Source: Ostrinia nubilalis (lineage: Eukaryota > Arthropoda > Insecta > Lepidoptera > Crambidae). Taken from it: a DNA stretch of 64,000 nucleotides. The notes under the pieces were generated by a model that saw only the letters and a program-made list of their open reading frames with translations, did no database searches and was not told the DNA's origin. The DNA lies in NCBI RefSeq assembly GCF_963855985.1, contig NC_087119.1, positions 9,650,001 to 9,714,000 of the forward strand, given 5' to 3'. Below, piece after piece: positions 22,401-35,700 of the stretch; position 1 is the first letter of the stretch; every line of letters starts with the position of its first letter. Position numbers and translations under genes: made by a program.

Positions 22401-25400
22401 ACTAAATTCTCTACAAATTTTGTTTAAAAAATTTTTTTATACGGTGAACCGTTTTCGAGATAGAGGGCGGAGAGCGCGCGGTCACTGCATCACTTCAGGT
22501 CAACTTAAGCGGTTTAGGTTTTTCATACAAAAGGATTTTCCCGCTAATTCCCGTGGGAATTTCGGTAATTACTTGTTGTAAATAAGCTTTAAGTTTACTA
22601 AGGTACCTACATGCCAAATTTCAAGCGTCTAAAACTTCCGTTAAGCGTTTAGATTTTTCATACAAAAGGATTTTCCCGCTAATTCCTGTTCCCGTGGGAA
22701 TTCCTAAGTAAACTATAACCTGCCCAGGTGTATGAAGAATAATTGTACCAAGTTTCGTTAAAATCCGTCGAGTAGTTTTTGTTTCTATAAGGAACATACA
22801 GACGGACAGACAGACAGACAAAAATTTTACTGATTGCATTTTTGGCATCAGTATCGATCACTAATCACCCCCTGATAGTTATTTTGAAAATATATTTCAT
22901 GTATAGAATTCTGTCCGTCTGTATGTTTCTTACAGAAACAAAAACTACTCGACGGATTTTAACGAAACTTGGTACAATTATTCTTCATACACCTGGGCAG
23001 GTTATAGTATACTTAGGAATTCCCACGGTAACAGGAATTAGCGGGAAAATCCTTTTGTATGAAAAATCTAAACGCTTAACGGAAGTTAGACGCTTGAAAT
23101 TTGGCATGTAGGTACCTTAGTAAACTCAAAGCTTAGTTACAACAAGGAATTCCCGAAATTCCCACAGGAATTAGCGGGAAAATCCTTTTGTATGAAAAAT
23201 CTAAACCGCTTAAGTAGACCTGAAGTGATGCAGTGACCGCGCGCTCTCCGCCCTCTATCTCGAAAACGGTTCACCGTATAAAAAAAGTTTTTAAACAAAA
23301 TTTGTAGAGAATTTAGTATTCTACAATATTGATAATAAATACAAATAGCAAAAAACCCACAGGAAATGAGATATTTCTAAAAAAAGCGCAAAAAACCGAT
23401 TTTTGTGACCGTTGACCTTGAAATTTAATAGTTGCTTACACCCTACCATATGTAGGTTTTGAGACTACTTTTAGGGTGTCAATATACAAGTATTTACAGA
23501 CTTACAGCTGGGTATCTCGAATTCCGAGGTGAACTTACTATAATGACTGGACTATTAATTTTTCAAGCTAAGAAATAAATATTATTTGAAGTAGGTCTAT
23601 TAAAAATTAAAAATATAATTAAGCTTCATCTGCGTGAATTTTGGTCAAAACAAAACAAACTTAGCTTCTTCTAAAACTTTCAAAATCAAAATTATCTTTA
23701 TTTGTATAACAATACCGTGTGGCAATATTAATATTATTTTTAACTAGCTTTCCGCCCGCAGCTTCGCCCGCGTGGAATTTTGTCTGTCACAGAAAAACAA
23801 TATTCATTTTAATTATTTAAATTTTCATACAAATCGAATTTTATAAAATTTATTTTGTATGAAAATTAAAAAAAATAAAATCATGATATCAAATTTCTGA
23901 CTTCACCATACCATTTATATGACCATATTAACATGGGCTAGTGTCGGCTCATATACCCATTTACCTAACACCCTGTATAGATAGATAAAAAAATAATTCC
24001 AACATGAAAAAAATCAGAACCAGCAGCGATCCGGTTGACGGTGGCGCCCCGCTGTCAATGTCACGGATAGGTCAGTTCAGTATATTGGGTCTATAAACAA
24101 GAGCTTGATTATTTAAATACATTTTGATCAGCCTTTACTCGCTGTGTATTCAGCATGCTTACCAGAGCTGCATCCCTTCTCTTTTTGTTCTGGCGGACAA
24201 GGTACAATGGGGTACCGAATAGCAGTACCGGGACGCACAGACCTGCAGCTGCTACCAAACCCAGCTGGAACTCCCGCTGGATCTCAAACATGTAAGCCTC
24301 ACAGTCCTCTTCCAGCGGTTTGGTCTTGCTTAGCAGAACCATGTCGATGAAGAGAATTAAGATCTGGGGAGCGCATCCTGGAGTCTTTACTATGTTTGCT
24401 GTAATGATAATCATTGTAAATTATTAACACTTCAACTGCAATACAAGATAACTCGATAACAACTGGCGAGTTATTCTCTCATAATTTTGAACTCATCTCG
24501 TCATATACCTACCTACATAGTTTCTAGATGTTGGGCTTAGGTATATTAAATCAAAATGAAGTTGGTACAAATTAATTTCCACGATATTTTAGTATACAAA
24601 AAGAGGAGTTCTTAAAAATACAATAGATCACCGAGTTCTGACACTCGATGACAAATTCAGTCTATAAAATAACTGTGTACTTAATTGTGAGATTTTTTAA
24701 AAATTCACCCACCTATAATTACGCTTAACCCCAAATTGACTACACTGCAAACATAATAAAAATAAATTGGTCTGGTCAACAAACAGACAAGAAAGATAAG
24801 GGTCTGGTTTCCTAGCACTTAGCGTCAATATTTACAGAACTCCTTGAGCATGCAAACTCCTAAGTGCCACTTTAAAAAGTGACTCCGATACTTAGTTCCC
24901 GAAGAACGTACGATGAAGTTTTACTGTGTCAAATCAAATTACGCGGTCGGATCAGGAGTTGTTTAGGCCAAGGGCACACAGTTAAAGTAACTAAGCGCTA
25001 GTTACCTTGGCTTAAATAAAGTTATATCATTCTATAGGGTTTTTAGTTTGACGTTTTAAAACATACAATATGCATCTGAGAATTGACCACGGTTATTGCA
25101 ATTAAAGAGGACAGATAACACTAGAACTACATTAGCGTTGAAGGTCTGGGGTGGTTAACGCTACCTAGTTAGTACCAACCAATCCAACCAGTCATCAACA
25201 TTCAGGTTTAAAGATGTTATTAGATGCTGAAATATCGCCTTCGGCTGACCAACGCGAGTGTGTATGCGGCCTTAGAACCAAATAGCGAACTACATTAGCG
25301 AACCTGACATAGTTGTCTCCTCTCATCGAAAAAATTTTTTTACTAAATCATGAAATCTTTATGAACGTAAGGTAATACTTACTTTCTTTAGCGCCGTAAG

Positions 25401-28400
25401 TGAACCATTTGAAGAAAATCATAAAAACCAACCAGAAGAAAATGCACGTCAAAAATAATATTTGTGGTATGAATTCCAAGACAATTGCATAGTAGCGTTT
25501 GAAGTACCTGAAAAAAATCAATGAGAGAGTACGAAAAAATTTTTTTAAGGTTTTCCATAGGACTGAGGCCAAAAATCTAAGTGAGTGAATGATTTTGATA
25601 CTTTATTGTTTGCTTCAAAAAATTTTTATTATTTTAGGAAATAGGTACTTCTCGAAAGTTAACAAACAAAATAAGTTTTGCAACAAAACTTACATGTGAT
25701 CAAACAAACTCAAAACAATCCCAAATATCATGTGCACGACACCGACTATGATGGAGAGCTTCATCTTGATGGAATTTGTTACCATGATGTGATTTGCTGA
25801 TAGCTAAAAGTCATACAAATTACTTCATGAAATTGTTAAAAAAGGAAAAGTGACATTTGGCCCGGTTTCCAGCCGAAGAGAGCTGAGCAGAGCGTAGCAA
25901 AGCGGAGCAGAGCGCAGCAGAGTGAAGAAATGTCGGGCGGACGAATGTTTCTATAGAATTTGACAGCGGCAGAAGGCGGTGCGGAGCGGAGCTGTGCGGA
26001 GCGGATGAGAGAAGTGGAAATAATAATGAAACCTGATTGATTATTCAAAACACTTTTCCGCTTTGCTCCGCTCCACTCAGCCTTGGTGGAAACCGGGCCT
26101 TAGGATTTTATACGATTTCAGTGCTGAAACTAAGTTAAAATTTTCAGCCTCTTGTTTCAAAATTTTACAAATTAAGTACAATAATTTACTGTACGCTTAC
26201 AGTTTTATTAACGTTCCACGTTTTCATTTTCTTTTTATAAAATTATCTTTTTATCCCTTTTTAAGCTGTATGATTTATAGTGTGAATGTGATTTAGGAAT
26301 ATAAGGGTTTTTCAACCTAGAAATTTTTGATATATTTAAATTTTTAGACCTAGCTAGTTCATTCACGCAGTGCGAGAAGCGCTAATTAATTCATTACGTT
26401 GGTCACTCATTGCGAGCAATCACGTGTAACGTTAAACAAAGGGCGTGCACGCATGTAATTGACTAGATGACTGGGCAGTCAATGGATCAAAGTTAATACG
26501 ATCTTAATTAGGACGGCACATTACCTCCTTGACTGGCAATACTAAATAGACCCTTAATGCCAACAAGCGTGTGTCTATGGAACTACTAGACTTAGAGGCC
26601 AACCAGGCATGATTATGAACTAGACTGCGATACGTCTCTACAGTGATAATCTAAAATATAACTCAAAGGTGACTGACTGACTGAGTGACATAGTGATCTA
26701 TCAACGCACAGCCCAAACCACTGGACGGATCGGGCTGAAATTTGGCATGCAGATAGATGTTATGACGTAGGCATCCGCTAAGAAAGGATTTTACGAAACT
26801 CCACTCCTAAGGGGGTAAAACGGGATCCACGCGTGGGATGTCGCGGGCGCGGGCGGCCGCTAGTTACGTACGAGGGGCGGCTGAAAAGTTTTGAGCCTAA
26901 GTATGTTCAAGTGTTATTATTGACTTTATTTTGATTGAATTAATTTGCCAATAACCTCCTTAGTATATGTACAAAGTTTCATTTCATTAGCGTCATTACG
27001 CTTTTAGTAATTAATCCGTAAACAACATCATGTCTCAGTCATCCGCGCAATGTACGAAATTGAAGTACACAGTTGTCATAAAATTCCTCAAAAAGAGGAA
27101 CAAAAAGCTGACGGTAACATTTGAAGAGATGTCTACAGTTTATGGGGAGTCTGGGCCTTCATTTGCCACCATGAAAGATTGGATCCGATAGTTCAAGCAT
27201 GGCAGGAAGTCGCTTAAAGATGACCGCAAGTCAGGGCGGCCAGATTTCGCCATTAACGAATAAAATAATGAAAATTTAAAGAATCTTGCTTAAGAGATCA
27301 GCGAATTAAGCTGTGACAGATAGCTGAAGCTATAGGCATTAGCAAGGAGCATATTGGCGATATTTTTCATACTCATTTACACATGAAATAGGGGTACGCG
27401 CGATGGGTGCCAATAATGCTCACGCCGCTCGACAACCAGCGTCGAGTCACAACTTCGCAGGAGTTTTAGGACATCTTTGGTCATAATCCTAACAATTTTT
27501 TTTCTCACATTGTCACGACTGATAAATAATAGATCCGGCAGTACGATCTAGAGTCAAAATAAGAGTCAATGCAATGGATTCAAAAGGGAAAACGCCGCCG
27601 CGGAAATTCAAGTGGAGCAATCGATACCCAAGCTCATAGCCACTATATTTGGGATTGTGGAGGAATTTTATTCATTGACTACCTACTTAAAAAAAACTAC
27701 AATAAACGGGGATTATTATGCTGTACTGCTGATAAGAGTACGTCAAGTGGTTGTTGAAATATTAAGAGGCAAACTGGCGAAAGGAAATCTTTTATTGCAA
27801 GACAATTCGCCCGTGCACACCGCGCATGTTGCATGACTTGCCCCGGGTAAAACTGGATTTCAAGAAATTAATCACCCACCACACAGTTTAGTCCGAATCC
27901 CTAGCTATTTTGTCTAATTCTCAAATTGGAAAAAAGTCCTCCAGGAACGAAGATTTTTGAGTGACAAAGAAATTAAGGCAGCGTTAAAGGCTCATTTCGA
28001 AGGCAAAGATTGCGAATGTTTTTTCAATGGGTTAAAAGCTCTTTTACACAAATGTAAGAAGTCCGTTGTAGTAGAGGGAGATTAAATAGAAAAATATATT
28101 TTTTATACTTTTCTATCGGCATTTTTAATACCCTAGGCTCAAAACTTTTCAGCCGCCCCTCGTAAATAAGATAGTGCATGCTTCACGAATGGGCTGAAAA
28201 GCGGTTTTTAGTATATAGCTAAGAATTACTGTAACGCTGGTAATAAAGAATAATTTATTGACTGATTGGATATGATCATACTTTATTTCTAATAAATTAA
28301 TATTACATAGCGTACGATTATTATTTTGTTTTTGTAAATGATCGTTGAAGATTATGATTGAAAGAGGAGGTTTCTATTTACTGTAGGTGAGTTACTCATA

Positions 28401-29775
28401 ACATAATTTGCGACGTAAATGACTTAAAAGCTATCACTAGGGCATGCATTGTGGTGAGCGCACCATTAACCCTTTATACCCTTGCCATGATACACTATTG
28501 TTGTTAATCTTGCTAAAAATAATCATGTTTTTAAAAGCATTAAAGGATTTCACTTAATTCTGAGTAAAAAGGTTTTGTGCTATAAATGTCCAGTGCCGAG
28601 CCTTTGTCGTGTAGTTTCCGCGAGAATAGTCCATGGTGGTCTGCATCGATGGCTTTCTACAACCTTAATCAGGTCGACGGTTCTGTGAGCAACTCTTTCT
28701 TATACTTTACCTTATTTTTAGCATTAGTAAATCAAAGTTAAATAATTTTTCGAGTAATTAAAGTGGTTTTCTAATATTAATAAGAGCGTAGTTTCTTGCC
28801 CTAATTGCCGATTTAAAACGAGCACGACTTTATCAATGTGAAAAATTAAAGAGGTATCCTATTGATTTCAAAAATCTAATACGTTAGGTATCCAAATGAA
28901 ATTATTAGTTTTGACCATTTAAGGTCGTGGATATGCATCCTGGCGATCGTTCTTGTCTTTCAAGTACCTACTCGTAAATCATGTTGTATGAAAAGTGATT
29001 TGAAGATTTTAAATCGGTAACTTACCGCCCATACTGGGTCTATTCCAAACCAGTACACTTTACGTGTGTCCAAGCTAGGATTCAGGTCGAGCTGCTCAAA
29101 GTCTGCAAGTTCAGTTCTGGTGTAGTGGTTCAACCAGTAAGAGCCCATCATGTTGAAAGGTTTGGAGAAACAGTCGTTGTAGATGAAGCCAGCGTAGATT
29201 GAGAACATGCCCATCATCAGAATCACATAACGGCCTGAGATAAAAAGAACATTACTCGTATATTGTGATCTATATTGTCACACTTTTTGTGGGTACAACT
29301 ACTGTTACAGTCATGGTATATGTATAACTGAGTCAGTTCCTGCGGTATGGAGCGGTACAAAAGGGGTGACGTGACGTAACAGAGCTGTCCACGGCACACA
29401 AGTTCGATGACGTTTTGACGTATCAAAAACACCTCTGTACCGCTCTACTACCGCATACACGGGCTATGTTAAACGCTACACCTGTAGTTTCTGATGCTTA
29501 TTATGAATTTCAATATGTCTAATTCCATGATGTTCTCTTTGATCAACGTAATCATTCTAAACACTTATTGATAATCAAATGACTAATAGTAAATGCTGTT
29601 CTGGATCACTTACCCCCAAAAAATATTTTCCAGATTTCGTTGGTAGATCTCTGCGCCATCAATTTCTTTTCATCCACCACCATCCATATGCCAAACATTA
29701 ACATGATCAACCCATGGCCGATGTCAGCGAACATCAGTGCAAAGAGAAATGGAAAAGTAATCAGCGTGTATAGCC
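19424..29775 (-). CDS. Vha100: V-ATPase subunit a, exons 8-15, membrane domain and C-terminus
   Basis: Exon 8 carries the first membrane helices and the signature [17 protein letters not shown]. Exon 9 has [20 protein letters not shown]. Exon 10 has [19 protein letters not shown]. Exon 11 has [20 protein letters not shown]. Exon 12 holds another pair of hydrophobic segments ending [12 protein letters not shown]. Exon 13 holds [20 protein letters not shown] and the essential Arg. Exon 14 has the last helix and [14 protein letters not shown]. Exon 15 has [20 protein letters not shown] and the stop TAG at 19426-19424. The tail is short and acidic-basic, ending [12 protein letters not shown] could not identify a poly(A) signal with confidence downstream. 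Confidence 0.9.
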
Positions 29776-32700
29776 CTGTAAAATAGTTCTGTGAATTATA
29801 AAATAAGTAAAAGCGTACTGAAAAACAGCGTGGGGCGTCCACCTTGTTGGTGGACAACATCATAAAGGTAGCAGTAAGGCGCTGAATGGAGGCCGCTACC
29901 AAACGACAATCATGGAATTCATTGGGGGAGGCTTATGTTCAGCAGTGGACGTCCTAAGACTGAAATGATAATGATGATGTTGAAGTATAAGGCATCTTCA
30001 GCTTTAGCTTTCGTTATGTCCGGAAAAGGTCAGACGGACGAGATACCGTAGCTGCGTAGTCATATTTTTAAGTTACGACGGCGACCCTGGTAGCCTTTGG
30101 CCAGCTCTTAAGAGAGTTGTAGAACTTGCAGAGTCAGACCAAAGGCCAGGCTAAGTTAGTTCAGCTTAACTCGCATAGCTGACGCAGTTTTCCATAGTTT
30201 GTGTACCATACAAAGAGAAACTGCGTCAGCCATGCGACATTTTCCGTCGGGAAATGCTTTGCACATACCTACTCACTAGCTGATGGGGATGGTGAGTGGG
30301 TTATATGTGGGACTCTCCCTGCCAGAAGATCCCCACTAAAACCCGACGGTATTATCTCTCTCAAGCAAGGAGCTAAGCCAAACTAACTTAATTTAGTTCT
30401 TGATGTAACCTGACATGAATTAACTATCACCACCAATGTTAAATATTTGATACCTCCTAAAATCGGCTAACCTTCAACACGTAAAGTAGTCTTACCTGGA
30501 TTAAGCTCTCTGTAAGTGGACTCGCCATATGCGTTGATAAGATTTTGAAATCCGTACGTAAATTTATTGGTGCGATGATACGTCGGAGGCTTTGCGTTAG
30601 TTTCCGTTTTTGACATAAACGATGGCACGGTAGTACCGACTGATTGCTGAAATGATGGAATGGGGTTGATAGTTATAAGAACCTGCATAAACAAAATCAT
30701 TGCCTCATCTGAAACAGCAAGAGAGAACAGCCGATTTTTTAAATATATTATTAAAAACGGGCGTTCTTTATGTATAGTCGATTACACATAAAGATAACTA
30801 ATGTGGTTGTGAAAAGTATAATATTTTGCAACAAAAATGCTGTGAACTGTGTTTTCAGAGATAGGCTATAGGTATGGGCCTATCGCTAGCAAAAACTAGG
30901 ATATGTAGAGCATAAATTCACTTAAAGTGATTTACTTTGAAATAGGTATTAAACTCGTAGTGAGGTTAGGCTGTTACAGTAAGTTAAAAGTTAATAATTT
31001 TTACGGAAAAACTTACCGATGTAATCTCCAAACTATCTTGTACGAGTCGCAAATCTGTATCGGGGACCCAGCACTGACCGATCAGGCAGTTCTTCGTTAT
31101 GTCCAGGTTGAAGAGATTTAGATTGTGGTATATGGCCTTGGCTTTCTTCACTTGGATCATCCACGTGTGCCACTGCCGAGCTATCACTCGTAACGCTTTG
31201 CATCTATGGTAGTGCGTCTTTTTTATCACCTACAAGATTTATTTAAAATGAGTATGGAATAAGATAAAAAAATAAGGATTTGTTCAGGTTTTTAGGGAGG
31301 TGGAAATTGAGAAATCCTTTTGGGGTGTAATTTTTAGTCATTAACCTCTAACTTGTTAGCTTAAAGATTCCATGATTTTTGGAAGCAAGAAAAAACTGCT
31401 CTATATCTTATGTGTCTTAAGCATCTCTTTTATGCATGACAAAATTCTACAAACGTAAGTACTTTTTATTTACTTAAAAACATTAGCAAAACTGATATGA
31501 CCTGTTCTAAATCGAGGATCCGGTAACCGATCTTGGCGATCATTTCCATTCTCTCATCGAAGGTCTTCGGACATGGGTAGACGTTCACACCAAACCCGCT
31601 GCATACCTTCTGCATGCGGTTATTCAGTTCTTCCCCTTGGCAAATTGCAAGAAACGCCACCTTTCGTATTTCTTGGTTCTAAAAAGGTAAATGCTGGGTC
31701 GGGGTATGTTACTATATTATCACAAAAACTATGTGGCGTAGCACCTCGATAAATATGTTAAGAGCCTAACTCGACAGTCACACAAAAAATACTAACATCC
31801 AATGCGCAGTCTTCATTGACTCTCCATTTTCACTTAGAACTCGGTAGTCCATTTGGGAATGGACTGAAAGTCAAGTTAAGTTTTGATGACTTACAGTTTT
31901 CGGGTCTTGAATCAGTTTATCATGGCTGGCCTGTCGGTAGTAGATGTTGCCACGAGAGATCCTCCACAGCATCATCTCGAAGGGGAAGCTTCTGCTGCGT
32001 CTGACCACTCCCGTGAAGATGACCAGCTGGGCTCCCAACTGGCCTTGTTCAACTAAACGTGGAGATTTGCTGCTGCTGTGAGGATAGAATAAGAAAAGTA
32101 TCATCTCTTTTCTCGAGTGTTAAAGTAAAAGTTCTCAAGTGGTGACCACGGGCTGGAAGACGTAGCGTTGGCAGGCCTCCTTCTAGGTAGACCGACGATC
32201 TGGTAAAGGTCGCGGGAAGAACCTGGATGCGGGCAGCGCAGGACCGTTCATTTTGGAAAGCCTTGGGGGAGGCCTTTGTCCAGCAGTGGCTGTCATTTGG
32301 CTGAAACGAACGAACGAACATCTCTTTTAGTGAATATGCAGAACAAGAGTCGATAATTTGGCTTCGCTATCAGCATCTGCTGTGGGTTAATTCAAATTCA
32401 AATTCAAATTCAACTTATATTTTTACGACCAAACAACAAGGTCGGGTCGTAATCGAGGGCATCTTGCTTTCATGGTTAAGTCGAGTAAGTCAAGACTTTT
32501 TAGCATTGTCGTTGCTTTTCTGTGGAACTTATTAGCAGACAGCTGTTATCATTCAAATAATTCAGAATGCTTAGTCCATAAATTGTCAGAGAGTGTACTA
32601 ATTTACCTTTTATCTTTGTTTAACAAAGATTCCCGTCTAAATTCCGTGTCCCCCAACAGAGGTCCGATTTGGTCAAGCACGTAATACATCTCGGTTAGTT

Positions 32701-35700
32701 CCACGTAATTCTTCAGCAGGTTGACGTGGTTAGTCGACATTTCCACGATGTCGTCCTCCCATTTTTCTAGTATGTTCTGTACAAATTAAAGTCAAATGGG
32801 ATATCAAAAGGGACCCAGCTAAAAACGTTTGGAAAAACCGTTGAACAATAGTATTTCCAGTACATAATTGCCTATTTTTGAAATTCGAGATTGGTTTTGA
32901 AATGATTTTCATAAGTGAATACTATGAACTATGTAATATCTTAATTTTTTGGTATTGGAAAAATAATACTTCTTATATTATGGTTAATTAATTTTGATTT
33001 ATTATAAATAGCAGCGTAGACGCAGACAAAGTTAAAAAACATTTATTTTATAAATAAATGTCTTTGAACCCGAATATCTGTCTCCAATTAGTCAATGTGG
33101 GCGAATCTCCAGGTAGGCAACCATGGAACTGCTGGTCGTAGGCGGCCTGTCTCATGGATTTAAGATACTTTTATAGCAAGCCTGACAAAAGTTCAATGAA
33201 TTGCAAAGAACGGTCATGCTTAGGCGGCTTGGTGACAACGCTCACGAAATTTTCACTTGGCAATCCGCTTACTGTGGAGGTAAATGCACTACCACAATCT
33301 AGCGAGACTGAAGCGAGTCGCCTGAGGGGTAGGGTCTATTCGAACACGTAGTGCCCTTTTCGTGCCTGCCCAATTAAATAATGTAAGGACTTGAAAGGGA
33401 AATCTTTTTAAAAATCATGTTGTAATAAACTATTGTAGTGAACGTCATTTGGCTGAAACGAACTAAACGAAACTAAGACTGGCAAACCCATTTCATTTTC
33501 ACAAAAATTGATAGCCTGTGTGCGTCGCACAATGCAAGACAATCACTTTCAAATTGACTGAAAATAAAACAACTGTGCGTTGATTACGTCACTTTTTGTC
33601 TAACTACAACGACCCGTCCTATCAGTAACATTGACAGGGAGGCGCCACCATCAATACCGGATCGCTAGTTCCGATTTTTGTCATGTTGGAAACTATACAG
33701 TTGAACGATGGTGGCGCCTGCCTGTCAATGAGTTTGGTGGGACATTTCAGTGTAGTTCATTATATATCTCTAAAATATTTACTTACTGACTACTGATATT
33801 TATATTTTAAGGCCGGGTAGCAGAGAAAATGGCGAAAATGAGGTTTTCATTTTTCATTTTTGAGGTACTAAACAGTAAAATTAAAGGCTAAGATTTTTAT
33901 TGGGCATAGTTGAGGATATTTTCTAGGGCTATTAACGGATGGAAACACGATTTGATGAAGTTGACTCGATAGAATAAATTCCCAAAATTACCTCTATTCG
34001 TTTTCTATTTATGGTTTTATTTTTAAAATAAGCGATTTGAGATTCTAAATCTTTTACTAAACTAAAGTTCAGAAATAACTTGAGGGCTTTTAACGGATGA
34101 AATTTTTATATTGCGTCTTATTTAGTTACAATGTTAAAAAATGTGGAAAAAATCGTCCATGACGGCTTGGACAATCTCAATCAGTCGCGCGGTGGCGCTT
34201 ACGGAGGACGGACGCGTGTCAGTTTTTTGCCCGTGACAGTTCGCGGTTTGTCAATATTTTTGACAATGATGACTTTGATGAGTCACAGTATAATAATATC
34301 AGTGTTACTGGAGAAAGCTTAAATTTTTGATAATTAAAAATTATCAATTTTGTCTACCTATTGAAATTTTAATCGTTCGCATCCTTTTAAACGAAGACTC
34401 TACTCATGATACATAGTACATTCCTCAAATATGAGACAAAACCAATGAGTTAAAATTACATTTTAATAGTACTTACATACAATCGTCTTACACTCTTTAG
34501 AAGAGCACACTGACAAAAATAAATAATAAAAAATACTGTCTAAGGTCTGTAGCTAAAGGTCTAAGCTGTAAGATAGAAGAATCTTCTAGCCAAAAAGATG
34601 GCAGATGCAGCAGATGTCAACGGATTTAAAACTGGAGTTCATATGACTCCTTGTAGACTTGAGTCTCTAGAGCGTCCCTTCCTCCACCATACGTAAGAAT
34701 TTTCACAAAAATACTGTCTAAGGTTTGTAGCTACAGGTCTAAGCTGCAAGATAGAAGAATCTTCTAGCCAAAAAGATGGCAGATGCAGCAGATGTCAACG
34801 GATTTAAAACTGGAGTTGATGTGACTCCTTGTAGACTTGAGTGTCTAGAGCGTCCCTTCCTCCACCATGCGTAAGAATTTTCACAAAAATACTGTCTAAG
34901 GTCTGTAGCTAAAGGTCTACGCTGCAAGATGGAAGAATCTTCTAACCAAAAAGATGGCAGATGCAGTAGATGTCAACGGATTTAAAACTGGAGTTGATGT
35001 GACTCCTTGTAGACTTGAGTGTCTAGAGCATCCCTTCCTCCACCATGCATAAGAATTTTCACAAAAATACTGTCTAAGGTCTGTAGCTAAAGGTCTAAGC
35101 TGCAAGATAGAAGAATCTTACAAAAACATGGCAGATGCAGCAGATATCAACGGATTTAAAACTGGAGTTCATGTGTATCCTTGTAGTTTTGAGTCTCTAG
35201 AGCAGTGGTTCTTAACCTTTAAGTCATGAGGGACCATTTTACCAAATTTTTGTCTTGTCAGGGACCACCTCATAATCGGTCAAAACCAGTTTGACTGCAA
35301 AAATCAGTTAAAAGTGGTTTTGACCAAGGTGTGCAAGTGCACATCGTGGACCACTTGGAATGCCTCCAGGGACCACCAGTGGTCCGCGGACCACCGGTTA
35401 AGAACCACTTCTCTAGAGCGTCCCTTCCTCCTCTATGCGTAAGAATGTTTCAAAAATACTGTCTAAGGTCTGTAGCTAAAGGTCTAAGCTGCAAGATAGA
35501 AGAATCTTCTAGCCAAAAAGATGGCAGATGCAGCAGATGTCAACGGATTTAAGACTGGACTGGCACCACCTTGCAATGTCATCCTCTCATTGTTATCTGT
35601 GATATAAATTATTTTTAAAATGTATTTAAAAGATTAAATGTTCGTTTTATTATTTCAATAATCTGACCTCTCAACTCAACTACACTACACAAACACCTTT

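Noticed and set aside
22621..23111. Small frames with [13 protein letters not shown] and [19 protein letters not shown] products, also seen at 38037
   Set aside because: They are translations of the Helitron repeat, present in several copies and both orientations.
34534..35555. CRISPR-like array
   Set aside because: The units are 178 bp direct tandem copies with no unique spacers, in an insect intron; it is a satellite.
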